Assembly: GCA_900319195.1 (NCBI GenBank)
Contig: ONNL01000128.1
Location: 1-21,774, forward strand
Direction: 5' to 3'
Length of the DNA: 21,774 nucleotides
DNA from: an uncultured Ruminococcus sp.
Lineage (GTDB): Bacteria; Bacillota; Clostridia; Oscillospirales; Ruminococcaceae
Shown: piece by piece, positions 16,978 to 21,774 of the stretch
Numbering within the stretch: position 1 is the stretch's first letter
Layout: the number at the start of each line of letters is the position of its first letter
The notes under the pieces: model-generated
What the model was told of the DNA's origin: nothing
Databases searched by the model: none
Seen by the model: the letters and a program-made list of their open reading frames with translations, nothing else
Translations under genes and position numbers: made by a program

Positions 16978-17253
16978 ATGACTAAAACTGAATTAATCAG
17001 CGCAGTTGCTGATCAGACTGGTTGCACCAAGAAAAGCGCAGACGAAGCTGTTAACGCAATTGTTTCTATCATTACAGATACACTTGCTAAGGGCGATAAG
17101 GTTTCTATCGTCGGCTTCGGTACTTTTGAAGTAAGAGACCGTAAGGAGAAGCAGGTTATCAATCCTCAGACTAAGAAAATGATGACTGCTCCCGCTTCCA
17201 AGGCTCCTGCTTTCAAGGCAGGACAGACACTTAAAAACGCTGTAAACAAGTAA
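16978..17253 (+). CDS. hup: HU-family histone-like DNA-binding protein
   Basis: This 91-aa protein has the usual HU length and complete fold. It forms dimers that bend and compact DNA. The N-terminal helices (MTKTELISAVADQTGCTKKS) are followed by the signature GFGTFEVRDRKEK and the DNA-binding beta-arm around NPQTKKMMTAPASK, including the Pro that intercalates in the minor groove. The C-terminus is the standard APAFKAGQTLKNAVNK. GGAGG lies 9 bases before the ATG. A strong promoter precedes it, and the Lys/Ala-rich DUF6465-like gene follows after 19 bp with only a new ribosome binding site between, so both are probably made together. Either HU or IHF-like roles are possible; HU fits a single homodimeric gene. 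Confidence 0.97.
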   Translation: MTKTELISAVADQTGCTKKSADEAVNAIVSIITDTLAKGDKVSIVGFGTFEVRDRKEKQVINPQTKKMMTAPASKAPAFKAGQTLKNAVNK

Positions 17254-17272
17254 TCATTAGGAGGTAATTTTC

Positions 17273-17638
17273 ATGAGCACTACAAAGAAGACAGAAGCTG
17301 CAATAGCTGCTGAGGCTGCAAAGACTGCAACAGCTCCCGCTGCTGAGAAGAAGGATGCTCCTGCAAAGAAGGCTCCCGCAAAGAAGGCAGCTGCTGCTAA
17401 GAAGCCCGCTGCTAAGAAGACTGCTGCTAAGAAGACTGCTGCTAAGGAAAGCGCTGTAACAGGCAATGTTTACGTTGAATATCTCGGCGCACAGATCTCT
17501 TCTGCTGACCTCATCGAGAAGGCAAAGAAGGCATCAGGCGTTAAGTCTCCCAAGGAGATCAACGTATATGTAAAGCCTGAGGACAACAAGGTTTACTATG
17601 TTGTTGACAAGACAGCAGGCGAGTTCGAGCTTGTTTGA
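17273..17638 (+). CDS. Small protein with histone-H1-like Lys/Ala/Pro N-terminal tail (DUF6465-like)
   Basis: This 121-aa protein is in two parts. Residues 1-60 are low-complexity and very basic, with repeats such as AAKKPAAKKTAAKKTAAK, like eukaryotic H1 tails and bacterial HU extensions. Residues about 62-121 (GNVYVEYLGAQISSADLIEK onward) look like a compact alpha/beta domain (VYVEYLG, INVYVKPEDNKVYYVVDK) and resemble DUF6465 proteins of Clostridia. AGGAGG stands 8 bases before ATG. It shares the HU promoter and ends at a strong terminator. A job in DNA or RNA binding is likely from charge and context, but no function is established. The DNA of the tail is itself a run of near-repeats of GCTAAGAAG, so its length may vary between strains. 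Confidence 0.88.
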   Translation: MSTTKKTEAAIAAEAAKTATAPAAEKKDAPAKKAPAKKAAAAKKPAAKKTAAKKTAAKESAVTGNVYVEYLGAQISSADLIEKAKKASGVKSPKEINVYVKPEDNKVYYVVDKTAGEFELV

Positions 17639-17660
17639 TTATATACAAACAGTATAAATA

Positions 17661-17695
17661 AGTGGTATTACACCAACGTGTAATACCACTTTTTT
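17661..17695 (+). terminator. Rho-independent terminator of the HU operon
   Basis: A perfect 13-bp stem AGTGGTATTACAC/GTGTAATACCACT (17661-17673 with 17678-17690), a CAAC loop and a T run to 17695 lie 23 bp after the stop codon. Confidence 0.95.
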
Positions 17696-17712
17696 GTTGT
17701 ATAAAAAATAGG

Positions 17713-17745
17713 AGCACACTCCCCTGTCACTATGGGGTGTGTGCT
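17713..17745. repeat. Inverted repeat, 12-bp arms
   Basis: AGCACACTCCCC (17713-17724) pairs with GGGGTGTGTGCT (17734-17745) with one mismatch and a 9-nt loop. It may be a backup terminator. Its GCACAC element also appears in the larger repeat at 17835-17914. Confidence 0.6.
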
Positions 17746-17834
17746 TGTTTTGATGAGTAAATTCAGTGGAGCGTTGTTTGTGGTGAGACTTGTGAGAAGT
17801 GCTGTTTCTCGGACTGCTTCCAGAGCGTTAATTT

Positions 17835-17914
17835 AAAATTCCGCCTGACAGGGCACACATTTAGACTATGCCTCTTTTACTAGGTAAGAGGTGTGCCCTG
17901 TCAGACGGAATTTT
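17835..17914. repeat. Long inverted repeat, 24-bp arms, with inner hairpin
   Basis: Arms 17835-17858 and 17891-17914 pair over 24 bp with one C-A mismatch. The 32-nt loop can form its own stem (CTCTT/AAGAG near 17872-17890). The ends AAAATT/AATTTT are short for an insertion-element terminus, and no transposase is present. It resembles a MITE-like or bacterial interspersed repeat; copies elsewhere in the genome would decide. Confidence 0.6.
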
Positions 17915-17940
17915 CAGTTTAAAGTCTTTGAAAAGGGGTA

Positions 17941-17975
17941 CGGGGGAAAAGCTTTCCTCAGAAAGTTTTCCCCCG
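17941..17975. terminator. Strong G/C-ended hairpin behind the Kor/Vor operon
   Basis: CGGGGGAAAA-(G bulge)-CTTTC (17941-17956) pairs with GAAAGTTTTCCCCCG (17961-17975) around a CTCA loop. It lies 20 bp after the gamma-subunit stop on the minus strand. The minus-strand transcript has only TTTTC some bases after the stem, so terminator activity is likely but not certain; it may be a dispersed repeat. Confidence 0.55.
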
Positions 17976-17995
17976 CTAATATCTCCCATTAAATT

Positions 17996-18526
17996 TTACG
18001 CATTCATACCGAGGTCGATAGCCTTGAAGTTATTGGGGATAAGAGCTGCCTTCTTAGGCGGAACGACCTTCTCGATAGCCTTCTTCATAACGTCGAGCGA
18101 GCAGATATTAGTCTCCTTGAGAAGCTTTCCGAGGAGAATGATATTAGAGCCGCCCTTGAGGTCATTATCGTCAGCGAGCTGCTGTGAAGGGATACCAAAG
18201 AGGCTGATATCCTTTCTATCAGTCTGAGCGTCGATAAGAGTGCTGTCGAAGAAAACCTTTCCTCCCTCGCGTACACAGGGTACGAACTTATCGAATGAAG
18301 GCTGGTTCATAACGATAAGGAGGTCTGGAGTAGTTACGAGAGGTGAACCGATAGGCTCATCGGATATACAAACTGAGCAGTTGCAGGTACCGCCTCTCAT
18401 CTCAGGACCATACGAAGGAAGCCATGAGAGCTCCTTATTGTCCATAAGACCGCAGTATGCAAGTATCTTGCCTGCGAAGAGGATACCCTGTCCGCCGAAG
18501 CCTGCGAGAAGAATTTCAGTAGTCAT
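17996..18526 (-). CDS. 2-oxoacid:ferredoxin oxidoreductase, gamma subunit
   Basis: This 176-aa subunit of a four-subunit Kor/Vor-type enzyme has the typical length. It starts with TTEILLAGFGGQGILFAGK, where GFGGQG (about 9-14) is the family signature; PEMRGGTCNCSVCISDEPIG and the later NIILLGKLLKETNI follow the family pattern. It packs against the alpha/beta core and completes the enzyme that couples oxidative decarboxylation of a 2-oxoacid, or the reverse carboxylation, to ferredoxin. Its ATG overlaps the stop of the beta subunit (TAATG), and GGGAGG within the last beta codons serves as ribosome binding site. It is the last gene of the operon. Whether to call it KorC or VorC depends on the substrate, which cannot be read here. 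Confidence 0.92.
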   Translation of the reverse strand: MTTEILLAGFGGQGILFAGKILAYCGLMDNKELSWLPSYGPEMRGGTCNCSVCISDEPIGSPLVTTPDLLIVMNQPSFDKFVPCVREGGKVFFDSTLIDAQTDRKDISLFGIPSQQLADDNDLKGGSNIILLGKLLKETNICSLDVMKKAIEKVVPPKKAALIPNNFKAIDLGMNA

Positions 18527-19299
18527 TACTCATTACCTCCCTCTGCATTTGCGAATACGCCTTCCTCAACGTCCTTATAAACGCCGAGAGGATAGTAAGG
18601 TATCATTTCGTCCTGAAGTCTCTTGATAGCGTCAGCAGGAGCAAGACCCCAGTTTGTAGGACAGGTTGAGAGAACCTCTACGATAGAGAAGCCCTTGCCT
18701 GCCTTCTGGTTTTCAAATGCCTTGCGGATAGCCTTCTTAGCAGCATTGATATGAGGAACTGTATCAACAGCAACTCTCTCTGCATAAGCTGTACCTGTGA
18801 GCTGTGAGAGCATCTCGCAGACCTTTACAGGATAGCCGGCAAGCTGAGGACTTCTTCCGAAGGGTGTTGTCTGTGTTACCTGACCGGGAAGAGTGGTAGG
18901 AGCCATCTGTCCGCCTGTCATACCGTAGATAGTGTTGTTGATGAAGATAACAACGATATTCTCGCCTCTTGTTGCAGAGTGAACTGTCTCAGCAGTACCG
19001 ATAGCAGCGAGGTCGCCGTCGCCCTGATATGTAAATACATACTTATCGGGGTTTGTTCTCTTTACACCTGTTGCAACAGCCGGAGCACGTCCGTGTGCAG
19101 CCTCTATCATATCGCAGTTAAAATAGTCATATGCCATTACCGAGCAGCCTACAGGACATACACCGATAGTATCTCCCTCGATACCCATTTCGTCGATAAC
19201 CTCACAGAGGATCCTGTGAACGATACCGTGAGTACAGCCGGGGCAGTAATGTGTAGGAATGTCAATAAGTGACTTAGGTCTTTCAAATACTACAGCCAT
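18526..19299 (-). CDS. 2-oxoacid:ferredoxin oxidoreductase, beta subunit (TPP-binding)
   Basis: This 257-aa subunit carries the thiamine diphosphate site: HYCPGCTHG near the N-terminus, the magnesium/TPP motif YQGDGD (GDG at 93-95) and NNTIYGMTGGQMAPTT. Cys residues at 19, 22, 48 and 52 (CPGC, CPVGC) are as in small-type beta subunits. With the alpha subunit it decarboxylates a 2-oxoacid to acyl-CoA and passes electrons through the ferredoxin subunit. Its ATG shares one base with the stop of the alpha subunit (TGATG), and GGGAGG lies 9 bases upstream. The length is short for 2-oxoglutarate KorB of aerobes (about 280-340 aa) and fits the anaerobic Kor/Vor clade. Direction in the cell may be carboxylation in an organism that uses branched short-chain acids; this is inference. 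Confidence 0.95.
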   Translation of the reverse strand: MAVVFERPKSLIDIPTHYCPGCTHGIVHRILCEVIDEMGIEGDTIGVCPVGCSVMAYDYFNCDMIEAAHGRAPAVATGVKRTNPDKYVFTYQGDGDLAAIGTAETVHSATRGENIVVIFINNTIYGMTGGQMAPTTLPGQVTQTTPFGRSPQLAGYPVKVCEMLSQLTGTAYAERVAVDTVPHINAAKKAIRKAFENQKAGKGFSIVEVLSTCPTNWGLAPADAIKRLQDEMIPYYPLGVYKDVEEGVFANAEGGNE

Positions 19300-20357
19300 C
19301 AGAGTGTACCTCCCATTCTCTTGATCTCTCCGAGCACCTCTGCAGGTGTGGGAATAACGCCGCCTGTTCTGCCGAAGAATTCAACAGGCTTTGAGCAGTT
19401 GATAGCAAGCTTTACGTCCTCTATCATCTGACCCATTGACATCTCTACGCTGAGAAGCTTCTTAGCGCTCTTAGCAGCCTCGTTGATCTCTTTTACAGGG
19501 AACGGCCACAGAGTCTTGGGACGGAACAGACCTGCCTTGATGCCCTCTGCTCTTGCAGCATTTACAGCAGACTTTACGACACGCGCAGTTGCACCGAATG
19601 CACATACGAGAATATCGCAGTCCTCTGTGAGATAGAGCTCAGCGTCTGTCTCTGTTTCCTTGATAATATCATACTTCTTGTAACGGTCTGTGATAGACTT
19701 TTCAAGCTCATCGGGCTTGAGATAGAGTGAGTTGATGATGTGGTGCTCTCTCTTGAACTTGTGACCGTCAGTTGCCCAGCCGCTCTTATCGTAAGCGTTG
19801 GGATTGATCTCGGGGAATTCAACAGGCTCCATCATCTGACCGAGCATACCGTCTGCAAGGATCATTGCAGGCATACGGTACTTATCAGCGCGGTCGAAAG
19901 CTGTAACAACAGCGTCTACCATTTCCTGTACAGAAGCAGGAGCATAAACGAGAAGCTGGAAGTCGCCGTGACCGAGAGCCTTTGTAGCCTGCCAGTAGTC
20001 TGCCTGTGAAGGCTGGATACCGCCGAGACCGGGGCCGCCTCTCTCTACGTTGATGATAACAGCGGGGAGGTCGGAACCGGCGATGTAGGATACGCCCTCG
20101 CTCTTGAGTGAGATTCCGGGTGATGAAGAAGATGTCATAGCACGAACACCTGTCGAAGCAGCACCGAGGACCATATTGATTGCAGCTATCTCAGACTCTG
20201 CCTGAAGGAAAACTCCTCCTGCCTTATGCATACGCTTAGCCATATAAGCGGCAAGCTCTGTCTGAGGTGTGATGGGGTAACCGAAAAAGCACTTACAGCC
20301 TGCTCTGATAGCGGCTTCAGCAAGAGCTTCATTACCCTTCATAAGATTTCTTTCCAA
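19299..20357 (-). CDS. vorB: 2-oxoacid:ferredoxin oxidoreductase, alpha subunit (VorB-type)
   Basis: This 352-aa subunit has the opening LMKGNEALAEAAIRAGCKCF, the FGYPITPQTE motif (about 20-29), the MTSSSSPGISLKSEG loop and NVERGGPGLGGIQPSQAD, all typical of the VorB/KorA class. It lacks an N-terminal gamma fusion, in line with the separate gamma gene. The start is a TTG at 20357: AAAGGAG lies 9 bases upstream, and the extra residues MERNL before MKGNEA match the family pattern; the ATG five codons later has no good ribosome binding site. It lies 20 bp after the ferredoxin gene and overlaps the beta gene. I favour a branched-chain 2-oxoacid (Vor) or a broad-range enzyme over strict 2-oxoglutarate use, but the sequence alone does not decide. 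Confidence 0.92.
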   Translation of the reverse strand: MERNLMKGNEALAEAAIRAGCKCFFGYPITPQTELAAYMAKRMHKAGGVFLQAESEIAAINMVLGAASTGVRAMTSSSSPGISLKSEGVSYIAGSDLPAVIINVERGGPGLGGIQPSQADYWQATKALGHGDFQLLVYAPASVQEMVDAVVTAFDRADKYRMPAMILADGMLGQMMEPVEFPEINPNAYDKSGWATDGHKFKREHHIINSLYLKPDELEKSITDRYKKYDIIKETETDAELYLTEDCDILVCAFGATARVVKSAVNAARAEGIKAGLFRPKTLWPFPVKEINEAAKSAKKLLSVEMSMGQMIEDVKLAINCSKPVEFFGRTGGVIPTPAEVLGEIKRMGGTL

Positions 20358-20377
20358 AGCAAAAAGCTCCTTTCAAA

Positions 20378-20584
20378 TTATTTTTCAACTATAATTGCGC
20401 AGTCGGGGCACATAATGCCGCACATTGCACAGCCGATGCACGCAGATTCATCAGTACATTCAGCATAGAAATATCCCTTCTTGTTGCGCTTTTCCTTCTG
20501 GATAGCAACAATCTTCTTAGGACATGCTGTTGTACACAGACCGCAGCCCTTGCACCTTTCGGCAATGACTGTCATTTTCGCCAT
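20378..20584 (-). CDS. Two-cluster 4Fe-4S ferredoxin subunit of the 2-oxoacid oxidoreductase
   Basis: This 68-aa ferredoxin-type subunit (KorD/VorD) carries two complete CxxCxxCxxxC motifs: C11, C14, C17, C21 followed by Pro, and C49, C52, C55, C59 followed by Pro. It therefore binds two [4Fe-4S] clusters that receive electrons from the TPP subunit. Two further Cys (C43, C62) flank the second motif. The Lys-rich stretch QKEKRNKKGYF between them is common in the family. It is first in the operon, with AAAGGAG 10 bases before ATG. Its position directly ahead of alpha, beta and gamma genes identifies it as a dedicated subunit, not a free ferredoxin. Confidence 0.95.
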   Translation of the reverse strand: MAKMTVIAERCKGCGLCTTACPKKIVAIQKEKRNKKGYFYAECTDESACIGCAMCGIMCPDCAIIVEK

Positions 20585-20612
20585 AAGCTTACAGCTCCTT
20601 TCAATAATATAC

Positions 20613-20641
20613 AGTATATATCAGAGACAGCATCGTGTAAA
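20613..20641 (-). promoter_or_regulatory. Probable promoter of the Kor/Vor operon
   Basis: On the minus strand TTTACA (20636-20641), a 17-bp spacer and TATACT (20613-20618) would start transcription about 22 nt before the ferredoxin gene. The -35 lies inside one arm of the inverted repeat at 20631-20665. Confidence 0.55.
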
Positions 20642-20665
20642 AACAGAGTGCATTTTTATACGATG
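20631..20665 (-). terminator. Inverted repeat between the P-loop ATPase and the Kor/Vor operon
   Basis: Arms 20631-20643 (CATCGTGTAAAAA) and 20653-20665 (TTTTTATACGATG) pair over 13 bp with one mismatch and a 9-nt loop. It may be a terminator or attenuator after the ATPase gene, with its T run inside the stem, or an operator covering the -35 of the next promoter. Confidence 0.5.
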
Positions 20666-20687
20666 TTATCCTTGAAAGCGTTAGTTA

Positions 20688-21347
20688 TCAGGTCTCCCAG
20701 ACTGTCCTTACGTATCTCTTTGCAGGGAAAACGTCGTCCCTGTCTGAGAGCTCCGCGATATCCTCGGGATAGACAGTATACAGGATAGGAAGTCCGGTGC
20801 GTTTTGCGATCTCGTCAGCAAACTCCGCAGACTGCTCGATTATCTCGGCAGTTGTCTCCCCTGCCAGATTCGTGTTGTTGACTATCGCCGTGTGCTTCAT
20901 TCTCGAAGCCGCCTCTATCTCGTACATGAGCTTTATCGCAGCGTCGGGAGTATTTGTGAGATAGCGGCGCTGATTGATGACATAGAGCATCTCAAGCTCG
21001 TCGCCATAGCTGTTGAGAGCCTCGGAATAGCGTCCGAGAGCAAAGGCTCCCGCGTCATCTCCGCCGACATCAAGGATAAGGTGATCCTCAGTCGCGGCAA
21101 GCTCCTCTACATCAAACTGAACAGAGGGCATATCGAGGTTTGTATTTGCAAAGTCGGGAGCGATCATCTTGATGTTCTTCTCCTTGAAGAGCTCGCAGAA
21201 GTCAGCCGTTCGGAAATAAGGATTGACCAGATCGAGATCGACTATCGCAACAGAGTCATGCTCCTGTGCCGCCTTGACCGCAAGATTTACGGAGAGGTTG
21301 GTCTTACCGCTTCCATAGTGACCTGTGATTACTGTTATCCTTTTCAT
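20688..21347 (-). CDS. MinD/ParA-like P-loop ATP-binding protein
   Basis: This 219-aa cytoplasmic NTPase of the SIMIBI class has Walker A GHYGSGKTN (residues 9-17, Lys15), without the deviant lysine (KGG) of true ParA/MinD proteins. A VAIVDLDLVNPYFRTAD motif (switch I region) and LILDVGGDDAGAFALGRY (Walker B/switch II) follow, then VINQRR and VNNTNLAGETT. The function is unknown. GGGAG stands 9 bases before ATG, and two similar promoters lie upstream. The same kind of gene is often seen next to 2-oxoacid oxidoreductase genes in Clostridia, and here it is 103 bp ahead of the ferredoxin subunit on the same strand. A role in maturation or control of that enzyme is possible but not shown. The family is wide, so no gene symbol is given. 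Confidence 0.88.
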   Translation of the reverse strand: MKRITVITGHYGSGKTNLSVNLAVKAAQEHDSVAIVDLDLVNPYFRTADFCELFKEKNIKMIAPDFANTNLDMPSVQFDVEELAATEDHLILDVGGDDAGAFALGRYSEALNSYGDELEMLYVINQRRYLTNTPDAAIKLMYEIEAASRMKHTAIVNNTNLAGETTAEIIEQSAEFADEIAKRTGLPILYTVYPEDIAELSDRDDVFPAKRYVRTVWET

Positions 21348-21378
21348 TTAACATATCTCCCTGAAATTTGCTGATTTA

Positions 21379-21407
21379 ATTATACCACTTGCCCGCCAAA
21401 ATTGCAA
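21379..21407 (-). promoter_or_regulatory. Promoter P1 of the P-loop ATPase gene
   Basis: On the minus strand TTGCAA (21402-21407), a 17-bp spacer and TATAAT (21379-21384) lie 31 bp before the ATG. Confidence 0.75.
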
Positions 21408-21459
21408 GCGGATATTATAGGCATACCGCAAAAGCGTTCAGCGGCACACATATATATTT

Positions 21460-21488
21460 ATTATACCACTTTCTCCTCTGAATTGCAA
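21460..21488 (-). promoter_or_regulatory. Promoter P2 of the P-loop ATPase gene
   Basis: On the minus strand TTGCAA (21483-21488), a 17-bp spacer and TATAAT (21460-21465) repeat the layout of P1, with the same AAGTGGTATAAT around the -10. It lies 81 bp further upstream. Confidence 0.65.
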
Positions 21489-21606
21489 GTGTTTTTTCAG
21501 AGAATGAACGGCGCGTAAAATGTGTTGCATTTTCACTTTCATTCACAGCTTGAGGCAGCGATATATGTGCACATTGACGAAATTAGCAGCATATCAGAAA
21601 TTCTTC

Positions 21607-21635
21607 TTGACTTTCTCACGATTTTGATATATAAT
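21607..21635 (+). promoter_or_regulatory. Promoter of the tRNA cluster
   Basis: TTGACT (21607-21612), a 17-bp spacer and TATAAT (21630-21635) lie 33 bp before the first tRNA. Confidence 0.8.
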
Positions 21636-21668
21636 AATTAAGTCGTCAGCGATAGACGACATAAATGT

Positions 21669-21745
21669 GGCGGCATAGCTCAGTTGGCTAGAGTACTCGG
21701 TTCATACCCGATTGGTCGTTGGTTCAAATCCTACTGCCGCTACCA
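21669..21745 (+). tRNA. tRNA-Met (anticodon CAU)
   Basis: This 77-nt cloverleaf has acceptor GGCGGCA/TGCCGCT with encoded CCA, D arm GCTC-AGTTGGCTA-GAGT, anticodon loop TTCATAC (CAU) and T loop TTCAAAT. The loop and the lack of a G-C-rich GGG/CCC anticodon stem favour elongator tRNA-Met over initiator; the TTCATAC loop argues against lysidine tRNA-Ile. Odd points: G1-U72 and G10-U25 wobbles, a C27-U43 mismatch and a U51-U63 mismatch in the T stem. Confidence 0.9.
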
Positions 21746-21748
21746 TAT

Positions 21749-21774
21749 GGCCCGTTGGTCAAGAGGTTAAGACA
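21749..21774 (+). tRNA. tRNA-Glu, 5' part only (cut by window edge)
   Basis: GGCCCGT followed by TGGTCAAGAGGTTAAGACA matches the acceptor and D-arm start of bacterial tRNA-Glu. It begins 3 bp after the CCA of tRNA-Met, so the two share a transcript. The anticodon lies outside the window, so the identity rests on the 5' part alone. Confidence 0.75.

Larger units (their letters stand above)
17639..17995. other. Convergent, hairpin-rich intergenic region without genes
   Basis: This spacer between two converging operons holds four inverted repeats (17661-17690, 17713-17745, 17835-17914, 17941-17975). No ORF with a ribosome binding site was found. The AT/GC content shifts sharply from hairpin to hairpin, which suggests that some are inserted repeat elements rather than simple terminators. 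Confidence 0.7.
21348..21668. other. Spacer between the ATPase gene and the tRNA cluster
   Basis: It contains two minus-strand promoters for the ATPase gene and one plus-strand promoter for the tRNAs. A 7-bp hairpin CTCTGAA/TTCAGAG (21476-21482 with 21496-21502) overlaps the upstream of the two ATPase promoters. GCACACATATAT near 21444 and ATATATGTGCAC near 21563 form a distant inverted pair. No ORF of note. Confidence 0.65.

Overview
The window looks like chromosomal DNA from a fibrolytic Clostridia member, most likely Ruminococcus or a close relative (Oscillospiraceae). The pointers are a type I dockerin with a Thr-rich linker, two Cthe_2159-type beta-helix carbohydrate-binding domains, a cytoplasmic GH3 glycosidase, a four-subunit ferredoxin-dependent 2-oxoacid oxidoreductase, strong AGGAGG ribosome binding sites and many near-consensus sigma-A promoters with 17-bp spacers. 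The genus is an inference; no rRNA is present to confirm it. No phage, insertion sequence or CRISPR array was seen.

Layout. 1-2137 (minus): an OmpR-type response regulator, then an ABC ATPase and the start of its permease, which runs off the left edge. 2315-3184 (plus): hslO (Hsp33), divergent from the regulator. 3318-6065 (minus): a GH3 glycosidase with a beta-trefoil/fascin-like insert and a C-terminal CBM-like module. 6227-9454 (minus): a 1075-aa secreted dockerin protein with two Cthe_2159 domains. Divergent from it, 9910-13041 (plus): a VTC/polyphosphate-polymerase-like protein, a DUF4956 membrane protein and a Ser-rich lipoprotein with one Cthe_2159 domain. 13193-13448: a candidate free-standing structured RNA with its own promoter and terminator. 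13544-16800: a ribbon-helix-helix-like protein followed by clpB. 16978-17638: HU followed by a small protein with a histone-H1-like Ala/Lys/Pro tail. 17639-17995: a convergent, hairpin-rich spacer. 20584-17996 (minus): ferredoxin, alpha, beta and gamma subunits of a Kor/Vor-type oxidoreductase, preceded by a MinD-like P-loop ATPase (20688-21347). The right end starts a tRNA cluster (tRNA-Met(CAU), then a cut tRNA-Glu).

Most interesting point. The direct repeat NTTAAG-N5-WTTAAG, the published form of the CiaR box, occurs in the same arrangement (10 bp upstream of TATAAT) in both divergent promoters of the 9455-9909 spacer, and again upstream of the ABC ATPase just behind the response regulator gene. 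This suggests that the regulator at 1472-2137, or a relative with the same specificity, controls a small cell-envelope regulon: its ABC exporter, the dockerin/Cthe_2159 protein, and the VTC-DUF4956-lipoprotein operon. VTC and DUF4956 genes often travel with CotH-type kinases. Here no CotH is present and two Cthe_2159 proteins fill the locus, one cellulosome-type and one membrane-anchored. Together with the unassigned structured RNA, these are the best candidates for undescribed biology.
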